In this document: positions 40,010 through 52,074 of the stretch, one piece after another
How the letters are laid out: the number at the start of each line of letters is the position of its first letter
Numbering within the stretch: the stretch's first letter is position 1
Origin: Macrotis lagotis
Taxonomy: Eukaryota > Chordata > Mammalia > Peramelemorphia > Peramelidae
Direction of reading: 5' to 3'
DNA: 64,000 nt
Assembly (NCBI RefSeq): GCF_037893015.1
Contig: NC_133658.1
Span: forward strand, 424,419,890-424,483,889
The notes under the pieces: model-generated
What the model saw: the letters and a program-made list of their open reading frames with translations, nothing else
The model's database searches: none
Told to the model about the DNA's origin: nothing
Program-made: the position numbers and the translations under genes

Positions 40010-40168
40010 CATTATTATGTTCCCATTTTAAAGTTGATGCAAGTTTGGCAGGCAGCACACAACTAGTAAGGCATCACATATCTATTAAGGCTCAGGTTGG
40101 ATCTGAACTCAAGTCTTCTTGCTTCCAGAGCCAGGGCTATAATCCACTGTACTACCTAATTGCCTCTA
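40010..40168 (-). mobile_element. MIR-type SINE fragment, antisense
   Basis: CATTATTATGTTCCCATTTT, then GATCTGAACTCAAGTCTTCT and CACTGTACTACCTAATTGCC. Confidence 0.6.
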
Positions 40169-40169
40169 A

Positions 40170-40785
40170 GAAGGCTTTAATTTGTGTTAATTTCCTGATT
40201 TTAGAACTCTCTAAATTGAACTGAAGAATCTATATGGGCAATCTATAAATCTGAGTAGAATAACAATACCTAATCACCTGTGATTCCTCAACTGTGGGAA
40301 TGTGAAGGTACCACTGATTCCAAGATTGTGTGACACTGATCATAACTCTGGATGAGTTTAGGAAAAAGAAATCAGTGTAGGCTGGAATCATCAGGGAAGT
40401 TTTCATAAAATACTGAGTCTGAAGAGGACTTTGAAAAATATAGCAAAGCACAGAAACATAGGAAGTCAACTCAACGTTGCATTTTTATGTTATAGACTAG
40501 CCCTGAGCTATCAAATTCTAAGAAGGCAGAGAAGTGATCAATTTTAGATTTTCTTTCAAAATAGTGAAAGCAAACAAATTTCAACATTAGGAAAATGTAA
40601 GCTTGAATTATATGAAAAACATACTTTGGTTGAATTTCCTTAAATTGGTTTTTTGATAAAAATGCCTGTAGCCTCATGTAATTCATTCAAGGATCAGCCG
40701 GGATGTGAGATGGAGATGACTCCAGTGAGTTCATCATTTGGTTGGCAGAATAGGGCTCGATACACGTGAAACAACCAATGACTTT
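40170..40785. other. intergenic, nothing recognised
   Basis: AT-rich, no assignable feature. Confidence 0.35.
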
Positions 40786-40787
40786 TT

Positions 40788-41035
40788 CTAATTGTTATTG
40801 TTTATTTTTTCAGTTGTGTCTAACTCTGATCCCATTTGGGATCTTTCTTGGCAAAAATCCTTGAGTGGTTTGCCATTTTCTTCTCTAGCTCATTTTACAA
40901 ATGAGGAAACTAGCAAAAAGGATTACAGTAATTTGGTCAGGATCACATAGCTAGAAAGTATCTGAGTTTGGACTTGAACTCAGGGATACAAGTCTTCCAA
41001 ATTCAGCATTCTATCAACTTCAACATCTAGCTACT
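40788..41035 (-). mobile_element. Mar1-type CORE-SINE, antisense
   Basis: TTGTTATTGTTTATTTTTTC, ATCCTTGAGTGGTTTGCCAT, GATGAGG-type core (AAATGAGGAAACTAGC), then CATTCTATCAACTTC. Confidence 0.75.
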
Positions 41036-41049
41036 TGGTGAATGTATAA

Positions 41050-41235
41050 CATACCTGAACTGGAAGTCAGGGACCCAAATTCTAGTCCTAGCTTTGTATT
41101 GAAGTTATTGGGTAGTTATTTTTTCTTTTTGGATTTCCAGTTTCTTATTTCTAACATAGAGTTGTAGAACTAAAATATCTGTAAGAACTCTTCCAATTCA
41201 GATGTTAAATGATTTTAAGACATAGTTCTAGTCAC
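41050..41235 (+). mobile_element. MIR-type SINE fragment, sense
   Basis: CTGGAAGTCAGGGACCCAAA through CCAGTTTCTTATTTCTAACA. Confidence 0.5.
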
Positions 41236-41239
41236 TATT

Positions 41240-42300
41240 CTCCAATAATTAAAGGTTTTATAATTTCAGTGGCATAGGTATTCTCTTTATTAGCACAAAT
41301 TGTAAGACCCCATAACCTAGTATATGGTTTTCTTCTATAGCATTATAATGAGATTGGCATATTAATGAGAAAGGATATGGAAAAATATGAAGAACTTTTT
41401 CAAATCATTTTTAAAAAATTCAGGTCGCAGAGCTAGAATGCCATGTTACCCCGTTAAACCATGATGCAGAATTGAGCCCAGTATACATTATTTTGAAGAA
41501 TGCTTTTCAGATTGGATGCAGTGCTACAATAAGTATTTATTAGAATGAATTGAAAATAATTCTGACATTTTATAAAATATGATAGTAACTTAAATTATTT
41601 GTTACTAAGAACTTTATAACTATTGCATTAATTTTGTTAATAAATTGAATTCTATATTAAAAAGTTGCTCTAACCAAAAAATATAACACGCCATAATAAA
41701 TCTGATACTGTTCCTTTCCGAATTTAGGAAAGCTAGTCCTTGGTCAATAGGTCTGTCATGTGGCCTGAACTCAAAGCTTTTGCAGGTTAGCATGTCTACA
41801 AGATCTTGATCCCTGCTATCATAGTCTTTAAGAACACAAGGTCACTTCCATCTCAATATAGAAGACTTCAATGAAATTTCTAGTATGAAATATATCTGGA
41901 TATCGCTATACAATCAGTGTAAATATTCCTGCCAGCCTGGGAATCATTGAAAATTCTAAAGAAGCATGAGCATGAGCTTCTTGAGTGTTCCATTTTCTCT
42001 TTTAGGTTTTATTTAGAACCCAACAAAAGTTCCAATGACTTGTTTTTGCTTCTAAGCTCAATATGAGATACCACATAGAACCACATGGTGGCAGAATTTC
42101 TTCACTTTTGCTGCCAGTTGTCAGTTTTTATTTTTGTAAATTTATTTTAAAAATATTTTATTGATGCTCTTTTATTTTTAAACGTCATTGTCACTTTCTA
42201 ATGATTCCTCACACAAATAGAATCTTTGTTAGGAACAATGTGCAGGCAAACAAAACAAATCAACACATTAGCCAAATTTGAAAATATATGTGCCTTTGTC
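41240..42300. other. intergenic, nothing recognised
   Basis: AT-rich; no gene or assignable repeat. Confidence 0.35.
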
Positions 42301-42309
42301 TCTGACATA

Positions 42310-42552
42310 CTCTGGCAGTTAAGTGAAGAATCATCTCCCTAAGTTCAAATCTGGACTTAGATGTTTACTAATTGTGTAACCTTGGGCAAGTCGCATAACC
42401 TCTGTTTGCCTCAGTTTCTTCATTTATAAAATGGAGATAATAATAGGACTTACCTCCTAGAGTTGTTGGGAAGATTAAATGAGAGAATAATTATAAAGTG
42501 TATAACATATATGAAGGTCTATATAAATGCTAGATATTATTATTATTATTAA
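42310..42552 (+). mobile_element. MIR/CORE-type SINE, sense
   Basis: GTGTAACCTTGGGCAAGTCG, GCCTCAGTTTCTTCATTTAT, TACCTCCTAGAGTTGTTGGG and a TATTATTATTATTA end. Confidence 0.72.
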
Positions 42553-42603
42553 GTGAATTTTTTTAAAGGAAGAATGACAATCTGAAAAAATGCATTCTAT
42601 TTT

Positions 42604-42767
42604 TTTAATTTTCTTTTTTCTTTTTGCAAGGCAATGGGTTAAGTGACTTGCCCAAGGTCAAACAATTAAATAATTACTGTGTCTGAGGTCAAATTTGAAC
42701 TCAGGACCTCTTGATTCCAGAAGCAGTGCTCTAGCCACTGAAATACCTAGCTGCCCTCCCCCCCAAA
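42604..42767 (-). mobile_element. marsupial SINE, antisense
   Basis: T-rich start, TTTGCAAGGCAATGGGTTAA, end CACTGAAATACCTAGCTGCC; flanked by ATGCATTCTATTTT- and AATACATTTTAAAC-like text. Confidence 0.8.
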
Positions 42768-43009
42768 TACATTTTAAACAAGAAAGACTGGAGATGTTGC
42801 AAGTGAAATATTTCCTACTTTTTAAGACAGGAATAATACGTTGGTTCATTTTTCTGAGCTGGTTTTTTTTTCACTTTTTAATCTTAGTTATTCCACTGGC
42901 TAAGGAATGGATAATCTGGAAATGAATACAATATAAAAAGAAAAGATATCCATAAAATTTTATTTCAAAAAGTAATAAACAAGGTAATTGCTTTATGAAT
43001 CTATGCTTC

Positions 43010-43680
43010 ATGAGTAATGAAACAGTATCAATCAATACTAAACCTTCATGCACAGAATGGAAGAGCATCTCCATACTTAAAGGAAAAGCTAGTCAAATTA
43101 TAGAGGAAAATGGACAGTCAGTAATTGCTGGGTGCTTCAATGTGACCTAGGTAAGTCTAACATAAAGATAAGCAACAAATAAATTAGGAAGCCAGACAGA
43201 ATTTTAGAAAATGTAGATATGCTAAGCTTCTGGCAATTAGTGAGCAAGATTTAAAAGCAATAAAAGCTTTGTCAGGAATCTTTTTAAAAAATCTGAATAT
43301 ATGTGTAGGGTACAAATAACTCATTACCAAATGCAGAAAATCAGAAATATTAAATTTATCCTTTACAGACCATACAAGATAAAAATTATCAATAAGGGGT
43401 ATTTGAAAAAAAGAAGTCACCTTGAGACAAAATAGCATAATACTAAAGAATATGCACATTAAATAACTAAATATGAGAATAATAAATTATTTTAAACAAA
43501 GAAAATTATAACAATGAGATAATAAAGCTAAAACATTTGAGATGCAGCCAAAGAAGTCCTTAGAGGAAAAATTATGTCTCTGTAAGGATAAGGGTTGATT
43601 GAATCAATCAATCACTCTACCAAATTTAAAGCAACTAATAGGATGCTTTATTCCCTACATTACGCTAATCAATTTGGAAG
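43010..43680 (+). mobile_element. L1 ORF2-derived fragment, sense
   Basis: Contains AGTCCTTAGAGGAAAAATTA after a GATGCAGCCAAAG stretch, the L1 ORF2 region. All frames are broken. Confidence 0.55.
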
Positions 43681-43784
43681 GAGCAAAAGTCATTGGATTA
43701 AATAAAATTAAACTACACAGGAAATGTTTTGGAATTAATTGAGGAGACAGTAATGTCCTGTGGGATGAGTAAAATTTGTTGTTG

Positions 43785-44036
43785 TTTATTCAGTTTTCAG
43801 TCATAACATTCTTCATGACCCTTTTTTTGTTTGTTTTTGTTTTTGTTTATTGGCAAAGAGGCTGGAATGGTTTGGCATTTCCTTCTCCAGTTCATTTTAC
43901 AGATGAGGAAACTGAGGCAAACCGCATTTAAGTGACTTGCCCAAAATTACAGAATATGTTTGAGGCTAGATTTAAGCTCAGTTCTTCCCAACTTCAGGCC
44001 CATTGGCTCTATCCATTGTGTCATCTAGCTGTCTTG
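43785..44036 (-). mobile_element. Mar1-type CORE-SINE, antisense
   Basis: GTTGTTGTTTATTCAGTTTT, GGCATTTCCTTCTCCAGTTC, GATGAGGAAACTGAGGCAAA, CTCTATCCATTGTGTCATCT. A G/T-rich expansion lies near 43822. Confidence 0.82.
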
Positions 44037-44537
44037 GATAAAATAGGCCAATTAAAACCCAAAATACCAGGGGTAGGATAGCTTGGAGAATGAGTAGCTT
44101 TAGTCAACCCCCTGAAAGGGAATAGCTTGGAGAATGGGGAGAGGAGATCAGAGGGGAAAGCCTCTGTTTTCGCTCCCTGACCAGAAGATGATCTGGTGAA
44201 CTTCAAAAGTTGCAATATATAATGGGCATGGACTTCTCATGGGTGACCTAGCAGTCTCAGTCTATAGGCATCTCTTAAGTGCCAGGCAATGTACTATGCT
44301 CTGGGGATACTGAGTCATAACTGTGGCTGATGGCAATGTCTTCATCAACAGCTGAAGACAACTTAATCACCCTTAAGACTTTACCAAGAACCAGCTAGTC
44401 TCAATGTGGTTTGGGAAAATGAGCCCAGGGCCTGTTCTAGATTTCTAAACACTTTCATCAACAAAAGAAGAAACTGATGAATTGGACATTCAACTTCAAA
44501 AATTGGAAAGCTCAAAAAATTTTTAAAAGTGAATGCA

Positions 44538-44619
44538 TGGGGTGGGGGTGGGGGGAGAGAAACAAGATTGGGGGAAAACTGTAAAACTCAAATAATATCT
44601 TTAATAAAAATTTTTTTAA
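44538..44619 (+). mobile_element. 82 bp L1 3'-end insertion with target-site duplication
   Basis: GGGGTGGGGG...GATTGGGGGAAAACTGTAAA...TATCTTTAATAAAAA and an A-rich tail, flanked by AAAAGTGAATGCA at 44525-44537 and 44620-44632. Confidence 0.85.
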
Positions 44620-44739
44620 AAAAGTGAATGCAATATAAGAAAAATATTCTCTTTTAATTTAGTAGATAGGAAAGTAGTAGTGGTATACAACTATATCACA
44701 GTAGATAGGAAGGGCTTCACCTCATTGATATGGAATATT

Positions 44740-44956
44740 AGAGCTTGTTATTTTTCACTCATATCCAACTGTTCATGACCCCATTTGGGGTTCTCTTAGC
44801 AAAGATACTGGAGTGGTTTTTCATTTCCCTCTCCAGCTCATTTTTGAGGAACCTGAGGCAAACAGGGTTAAGTGACTTACCCAGGATCACACAACTAGTT
44901 AAGTATCTGAGGTCCAATTTGAACTCAGGTTTTACTGTGCCACCTAGTTAACCCTT
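44740..44956 (-). mobile_element. Mar1-type CORE-SINE, antisense
   Basis: CATGACCCCATTTGGGGTTC, TCATTTCCCTCTCCAGCTCA, CAAACAGGGTTAAGTGACTT, TACTGTGCCACCTAGTTAAC. Confidence 0.83.
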
Positions 44957-45339
44957 CCAATGTTAGAGCTAGAATGGGCCTTACAATTATCTGTATTAGT
45001 GTTAGATCTGGTAGAAACTATGGAGATTTCCTCTCCTAATTCTCTCATTTTGCAGAAGAGAAAATCAATTCAATTCAATAAACTTTTACTGCTTGCATAT
45101 TTGTGCAAGGAATTTGATTATGTGTTGACACAAACCAAATCATTCAGTAAGTTTTTTTTCTTGGAAGCAGGATGCTATAATGGGAAGGTTGTTGGATTAG
45201 TTAGCATGACCCTGCTTTGTTGTTTCATCTCATTTGGTTTAGAAAGTACTCTTCTAAAGAACCTATTCACTGTTTCATTGTTCAATGAATTAAACTCTAT
45301 GTATAATGAAGTAAGAAGAAAAAGACCTGAGTATGAATC

Positions 45340-45490
45340 TTCACTTTGACACTCTACCTGTATGATCTAGGGCCAATTATTTGATTTCACCTCTTTGGGT
45401 CTCAGTTTTCATATATGTAAGAATGGACTTGGCAAAATTGTTTCTAAGACCTCCTCTAGCTCTGACATTCTGAAATCTCCAACTCTATGA
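45340..45490 (+). mobile_element. MIR-type SINE fragment, sense
   Basis: GTATGATCTAGGGCCAATTA, TTGGGTCTCAGTTTTCATAT, TCCTCTAGCTCTGACATTCT. Confidence 0.6.
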
Positions 45491-45494
45491 TTCT

Positions 45495-47285
45495 ATAATT
45501 CTAAATCACCTTCTGAGTGACATCTGGCATAAAGTGCTATTTTGAGTAAAGAAGTATTATAAACAAGTGTCAGAGGGAAGCCTAGAGTTGGATAATTTCT
45601 TAGGGAGAATTGGTGGGCCCCTTACTATAGGATACAGAGGACATTGTAGGTGAAAAGGAGTAGAGTTGGTAAGAAGAAAAGACATGCACTATTTCAATGG
45701 TTCCCATCTTTTTAATAATTTAATATATTACTCAAAATGTTCTTTTAGATGTATTCACTAACTACTTGCAGTAATTATAATGAAAATCTTTGTCTCAAAA
45801 AATCTTCAGATGAAAATTTATATTATATAATTGTAAAATAAAAATTTATTCTGACATAATATGAAAATGCTAAATATAAACTTATGAAGCTTTAATTATA
45901 AATCTTTTAAGTGGAAAATTCTATTAATTAAAAGTTAGTCAGCAAGTCTCATTTATTTACTACTATTTACAAATCTTCATATTAAATTTCTTTATTTTAT
46001 GAATTTTATTGCCTATAAAAACATTTTAATGACATAAGTTACAACTTGGAAGATGTTCAAATAATAATTGTATATGGACATATATGCATATATATGTATA
46101 CATATATATTTCATTTCAATGTTAGATGTTTATTTGGACAAAATTTTACAATATGTGGCTCAACACCAGTCAAAAATAGCTCTATTTTTAGTTTATCATT
46201 AAACTTATTTCTATATTTTGATTTAAAAGAGGAATAAAGTGAAAATGCTTCCTCACACCAAATATATAGTAGAAAGTGTTACAAGGACTTTTCAGGATGA
46301 TGTATTGAGAAATGGAAATTCATTTTTAGCCCCCTAAACAACTGATGAAAATGAATATTTAGTTATGATATAAAATGTTTACATTTTCTCTGGCTAAGGA
46401 AAAATATTACTAAATTTTAAATGAAGTTAAATGCAATTGCATTTATTCCTTTTTTTAAAAGAAAGTTTACATGTAAATTAAACTTTGAAAGGAAAGTTTT
46501 TCTTAAGACCTTTCTACTTTTGTATTATTGGCACCCTAGCTATAATCTCATAGAAACTCTACCGAACAACTGACCAGTGCTGCAAACTAGTGAGTTTGAA
46601 AATCTGCCAGATGAAAGAAGCAAGATAAAGTGGAAGATCAGAAAACAGCCTTCATACTGGAATGAGACGTAATATCAAGTTGGTTTCTACAGAATATTTG
46701 TGATGGTACATGATGATTTCAAAGTGCAGCTTGTAAAGTACACTCCCAGCAATTATGGTTTTCAAACCATTTGACATTAAGAATGGAATATTCATAATTT
46801 CTTGTTCACATAATTTTATAGCTTATGTGGTACAACTATAGTGTAAGAGAGGGGAGTAAGGGAGCTACTTTGGTGCACCAAACAGAATGCATCTGACCAT
46901 CTATTGGGAATTTGTGCATGAATGTAAAACTCTGGTAATTTGAAAATAATTTGATAACCAGTAGAGAAAACAACAAAATTATGTTTGCATGATCATTATA
47001 GTTATAAATTGTAGAAACAAACCTATAATACTTCATTCATGCACATACTTGTCACAGAGGAAAAAATATTTGTAACATAATTGGACAATTATTTACTACT
47101 AAGGTACTATTAAGGAATTTTTAGTGCAAATCCCACTGGGGAAACAATAGAAACTATTGTTCTACATTATCCCTTTGCCCAGGACTGGCTTGGTTCCTCT
47201 ATCCTATATTACTGGTCAAATTTGTGACTACTCTGATTTAAATATTCCCTATTCCATGAAACCTTCCATGATCTCTGTGGTTGCA
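45495..47285. other. AT-rich intergenic stretch, nothing recognised
   Basis: No gene, exon or confidently named repeat; the 45700-46500 part is especially AT-rich. Confidence 0.35.
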
Positions 47286-47289
47286 AAGT

Positions 47290-47450
47290 ATAAAATAATA
47301 GGAGCATAGTATTAGAGTCAGAAAAGACTCTAGATCATCTAGTAGAATTGCCTCATTTTACAGAATAGGAAACTGAGATCCAGTAACAAGAATACAGATC
47401 TAGAGTCAGAACGGAATTTAGGAGACATTGAGTTCAACCCCTTCATTTTA
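47290..47450 (-). mobile_element. MIR-type SINE fragments, antisense
   Basis: AAAAGACTCTAGATCATCTA, CATTTTACAGAATAGGAAAC, then a second start GGAGACATTGAGTTCAACCC. Confidence 0.5.
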
Positions 47451-47491
47451 TAAACAAAGAAAGGGGGAAGGGAAGAAGAATTTACATATAG

Positions 47492-47496
<5 letters not shown>

Positions 47497-47541
<45 letters not shown>
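47497..47541. repeat. (GT)n microsatellite
   Basis: More than 20 uninterrupted TG units followed by TATATATGTATATA. A shorter (TG)n lies near 48205-48225. Confidence 0.95.
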
Positions 47542-47550
<9 letters not shown>

Positions 47551-47954
47551 TATAGTCTTTATAGTATGTTAGGTTTTGCTAATTCTAGGTGTATTTCTTT
47601 AGGATGGATATTGATACGCTGGAGAATTCCCCGTGGTGATCATCTCAGCCAGGATGGTCAACATTAAAAAAATACCATTTAAGTAAGGACTGGTTGAAGG
47701 AATTCGGAAAGTCTAGCTTTGAGGAAAAAGCAGAGCAAGATATGATGGTCTATGACAAATGAGAAGGGCAATATTTGCTTTGTTTAGTCCCAGAAATTGT
47801 AACTGGAAGCAACAGATAAGAATTGAAGACAGGTATATTTAGGCTTTTTGGAGGGGAAGTCTTCATAATCATCAGAGCTGTTCAAAAGAAGAATGGGCTT
47901 TCTCATAAGTTAGTGGGCTTCCTCTCCCTAGATGTAATAGGGACATAAGATAAT

Positions 47955-48115
47955 AACTCAAAAGCTAGAAGAGACTTCAGAATTCACCTTCCTCATTTTA
48001 TGGATTATGAAATTGAAGCACAGAGAGGTTAAGTGATTTACCCAGTCACACAGCTTGTAAACACTTGATTAAAACCTAGATCTTCCTCAGACTGGCACTC
48101 TATCCAAGCAGTATC
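47955..48115 (-). mobile_element. MIR-type SINE, antisense
   Basis: CTCATTTTATGGATTATGAA, CAGAGAGGTTAAGTGATTTA, CACACAGCTTGTAAACACTT, GGCACTCTATCCAAGC. Confidence 0.7.
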
Positions 48116-48119
48116 TAAT

Positions 48120-48625
48120 AAAGGGAATTCTTATTCAGGAAGAACTGGAAGTAGGACGTCTACTTCCTATGAAAAATTCAGGTGAGTCATATATATTTGT
48201 ATGTGTATGTGTGTGTGTGTGCATACATGTGTGAATATATATGTGAGTCAGAGGTGGAATAGGGAAAAAGGTCCAAGCTATGACCATTCCTATATATAGC
48301 TACAGAAGAACTGAACTGAATATTTTGACCAGCTAAGAGGCCAGATTGTCCAGAAGGGATGAGTTGATCTGGAGAACAAGCCTATAAATGGGATGTTAAA
48401 CATATTGTAGAGGAAGTAGAATGATCTGGATTTCTATAGATCACACCAACAAGAATTTGGGCAGAATGATGAGAACTTTATCATTCAGCAAACTTTTCCC
48501 CTTGCTTCTACATTTCCCTTGCCCCTTCAGTTGTGAATTTTTTCTTTTCTTCTCAATTTTGTATTTTCCTTTGCTAACAGAATTGTGGTTATCCCCACCA
48601 TTTTCAGCCCTTTTCCAATGGTATC
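48120..48625. other. intergenic, nothing recognised
   Basis: No gene or assignable repeat except the short (TG)n near 48205-48225. Confidence 0.35.
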
Positions 48626-48629
48626 TCTA

Positions 48630-48740
48630 TATGTTGTTCAATTACTTTAATTATATCTGACTCTTTTGTGTCCCCATTTGGTATTTTCTTGGCAAAGATA
48701 CTAGAATTGTTTGCCATTTCATTCTCCAGACTTCCCCCTA
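48630..48740 (-). mobile_element. Mar1-type CORE-SINE fragment, antisense
   Basis: ATGTTGTTCAATTACTTTAA, CCCATTTGGTATTTTCTTGG, GTTTGCCATTTCATTCTCCA. Confidence 0.72.
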
Positions 48741-48914
48741 GCAGAATGGATAGATGAGAACAATTTTTTCCCCAAAAAATCATGAAGGCAGCTGAAGCAG
48801 CCACTGTGGAGTACTTAGAGCCTGATCAGAAATCAAAGATGCCAAAGTTTTCCATTACATCCTAGGCCATCATTAGTCCATTAGTCATCTTGACTTTTAC
48901 TTTGCTAATGGACT

Positions 48915-49015
48915 TCTTTTTCTTCTTCTTCCTTCTATTTCTTCATCTTCCTTCTATTCCTTCATCTTCCTTCTATTCTCCCCCTCCTTCTTTTTTCTTC
49001 TTCTTCTTCTTCCTT
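48915..49015. repeat. TTC/TTCCTTC low-complexity tract
   Basis: Imperfect pyrimidine units including three TTCATCTTCCTTCTATT-like repeats. Confidence 0.85.
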
Positions 49016-49017
49016 CA

Positions 49018-49155
49018 TTTTTTGAAGCAATTGGAGTTATGACTTGCCCAGGATCACACAGCTATTAAGTATCTGTGGTCGATTTGAAATTTATGAGATG
49101 AGTCTTCCAGTCTCCAGGCCCAGTGTTCTATCCATTGCATCACCTAACTGTCCAG
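49018..49155 (-). mobile_element. marsupial or MIR-type SINE, antisense, diverged
   Basis: GACTTGCCCAGGATCACACA, GTTCTATCCATTGCATCACC, TAACTGTCC. Confidence 0.6.
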
Positions 49156-49159
49156 GATA

Positions 49160-49785
49160 GAGCCAGTATTGAATAGTATAGGTCAATATAGAAATAACAA
49201 AATATTAAGTTGACTTTTGAAAGGGAGGCATGTCTATAGTACTTTAGAGTATAAAAGCCTCCATTTCCTCCAGTAGGTAGATGATGAGCTCCATCCTAAA
49301 CAGCCTGTTTTAATTTGCATATCATTGCTTGTTAATGTTTCTGCCTCTTTTTTTTGCTATCTGTTTCTGTTTTTAATGTTATTTTCTGATGTTCAGATCA
49401 AGATCACAGAGTACCCAGTGATGGCAAATATTATGGACACTAGAAACCAAGCTTGTGGTCATATGATTGTGGGGGTACTTCCTCCCCCAGAGTTGTTGTG
49501 GTTTGTGGTTAGGACTAATCCTTTCCATTCAGCCCTCAATTTCTACTTCTAGGCGGATCCACAGAAAGTGCCTGGGGATATTTGCTCCTGCTCCACAGAT
49601 AGAAGGTTGAGATGTTTTGCTAAACTGAGTGATTCAGTACAAGTCATTACATTTCTCAGGCTCTGTGTTCTCTATAAAATAAGGGAGGCGGACCAAAAGA
49701 TTTTTAAGGTCTTTTTACTTATAACTTTTTATGAATGTCTATTCTAAAGGTCTTGTACATATGATATTCACAGAATCAAGACAAA
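49160..49785. other. intergenic, nothing recognised
   Basis: The 75-residue open frame at 49325-49552 has no family I recognise and no coding context. Confidence 0.35.
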
Positions 49786-49789
49786 AATC

Positions 49790-50160
49790 AAGAGTGTTAG
49801 ATTTTGAGTTGGAAAATCCTGGGTTCAAATTCCGTCTCCAACACTAGCTGCATGGTTTTAGAGAAAGTCACATACCCCCCCCCTTTTGGAGAACATTGTT
49901 CTTTTTAACTTTATTTTAAATTTATGAAATAAAAATAAGCATTTCTAACACATAGTAGAATAAAAATGAAAATTGCACATGAAATTGCAAATCTATTTTG
50001 TAAAACTTTCTAGTCCTTTAAAAATATATGATAAAATCATTATGCCTTCCTTCCCTTCCTCAGATGTCTTAGTTTTCTTATCCGCAGAATGAGGGGGATT
50101 GGAGTGGATGATCTGGAAAATCTCTTCTAGCTCTAAATCTATGTTCTTATGATCCCATGA
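49790..50160 (+). mobile_element. MIR-type SINE, sense, interrupted
   Basis: TAGATTTTGAGTTGGAAAAT, CTGGGTTCAAATTCCGTCTC, then after about 160 bp of AT-rich sequence (49890-50050) TTTTCTTATCCGCAGAATGA, GGATGATCTGGAAAATCTCT. Confidence 0.55.
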
Positions 50161-50359
50161 CTCCTACATTTCAGAGATGGAATGGAACTCTATAGCCTTC
50201 TAGACTAACCTCTACTCCAAAAAAGAATTTCCCCTACAGCTTAGGTGGCATGTGCTCAACCAATCTTAACTTGAACAACTCCAAGAAAAAAGCACTTATC
50301 ATCTCCTGTCACAACCTTTATCATTTTTGGATAACTCTGATATTAAGAAATTGTTTCTT

Positions 50360-50500
50360 GGGGCAGCTAGGTGGAGCAGTAGATAGAGCACCAGCCCTGG
50401 AGTCAGGAGGACCTGAGTTCAGATATGACCTCAGACAATAATTACTTAGCTGTGTGACCTTGGACAAGTCACTCTTAATCCCATCTTAAATAAATAAAAA
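50360..50500 (+). mobile_element. marsupial SINE with target-site duplication
   Basis: GGGGCAGCTAGGTGGAGCAG to an A-rich tail; AAATTGTTTCTT (50348-50359) and ACATTGTTTCTT (50501-50512). Confidence 0.88.
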
Positions 50501-50509
50501 ACATTGTTT

Positions 50510-51420
50510 CTTTACATACATCAGAATTGTCTCTACATTTTTCACTAATTGCTCCTGGGGCCAAGCAAAGAAATGCCAAACCTCTTCTGCAAGATCACTT
50601 TCACTTACTTGAAAATAATTATCATATCATAGCCCCTTTCCTACCCCTACACCCTAGTCTTTTCTTTTTACCAGCCTAATCATCCTCTTGTTCTTTCAAT
50701 CAATCTTCAGGTGGCATCCTGTTGGCCATCCTCTGGATTCTCTCCAGCTTATCATTGTCCTTCCTAAAATGTGGGACTTAGAACTGGACACAATATTCCA
50801 TGAATGACTTGCCTTGGGTAAAGTGCAAGGTACGATCACTTCCTTCTGTCTGAAATCAGTCCCTCTCTTAATTCACACAAATGTTGCATTAGCATTGGTT
50901 TTCTGCATCTCACTGTTGATTCATACTGACTTTGTAGTCCAGGCACCCCCCTAAATATATTTTTAGAGGAATTGCTTTTCCTATCTTGTATTTTTGAGTT
51001 CAATTTTTAAACTCAAATATGAGTTTAAATTTGCTTTTATTGTATTACATCTTATTAAACAGTTCATTCTTCTAACCTGTCAAAGTACTTCTCAATCCTA
51101 CTGTTAAGTAGTGTATTAGCAAATCCTCCCAATTCTGTGTTATATGCAATTAAGCAAAAAGAAGCTTATTGTTGTCTTTTGCATTTTTTTTTACAATGGA
51201 GTTATTTATTTAAATATCCTTAACACCCAGCATCAAACTGTCCTTTGTAACAAAGAAAAAAAGTTTGAAAAACTTATCCTTTGCAAATTTGATAAGCATA
51301 GCAAATATGCCTTTATCTAACATTATTATGCAAATACTAAATAGCTTAGTGCCAAGCTAGAATCCCTGGAGTATTTTCCTGAAAGGCCTCAATTCAAATT
51401 AACAGTGCATCATTACTGAT
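50510..51420 (-). mobile_element. CR1/L3-type LINE, antisense
   Basis: CCATCCTCTGGATTCTCTCC, CCTAAAATGTGGGACTTAGA, AACTGGACACAATATTCCAT, CCTGTCAAAGTACTTCTCAA, GCAAATTTGATAAGCATAGC in the order of an antisense CR1/L3 3' part. The copy at 57160 is homologous. Confidence 0.6.
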
Positions 51421-51744
51421 TATTTGTTGAAGACGGTGCTTCCTTCAGTTATGAGTCCATTCACTGGTACTTTGGTCAGAACTCTTCATCTTTTTAAAAA
51501 TATTATGAGTTACTTTATGAAATTTCTATATTAAGTTTTCAAATATTGGAATGTTAATCTACTGGCTAGGAAAGGAGTTCATTTAGGAAAAAGTGGTAAA
51601 ACTGTATTTGTTTGTTTTCTTGCAAATCTAATAAAAAAGACCATAAAATAAAATGGATGGAGGGGAAGGAAAAGAATTGCTTAGGTATATTTACCAAGCT
51701 AGAAGTCATAAAAAGTCACTACAAAGAAAAAAGAGGAAAAGTTA

Positions 51745-52070
51745 TTAAGTTTCTACTGTATGTTAGACACTGTGTTAAGTGCTGGTAGTGCAAAGAAAGG
51801 AAAGACAGCTCTTGTTCTCAAGGAACTTAGTGTTTAATGGAGGCAATAACATGCAAACAACTATGTAAAGCAAGCTATGAATAGGATAAATTTGGAAATA
51901 ATCAAAAGGGGAAATGCGCTAGAATTAAGAGGGGTCAGAAAAGTTTTCCTGCCCAGAGGTAGAATTTTAAGTGAAACATGAAGGAAACCAGGGAAACCAG
52001 GGGTCAGAGATGAAGAGGGGAAAGAGTTCTGGAAGTTCACAGGAAACAAAATCCAGTATAGGAAGTTACT
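51745..52070 (-). mobile_element. L2-type LINE 3' region, antisense
   Basis: ATTAAGTTTCTACTGTATGT, CTTGTTCTCAAGGAACTTAG, ATGCAAACAACTATGTAAAG, GAATTAAGAGGGGTCAGAAA, CATGAAGGAAACCAGGGAAA. Confidence 0.65.
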
Positions 52071-52074
52071 TTGA

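Noticed and set aside
44960..45349. 129-codon open frame
   Set aside because: No recognisable domain, and it begins at the edge of a Mar1 SINE and runs into a MIR; best explained as chance.
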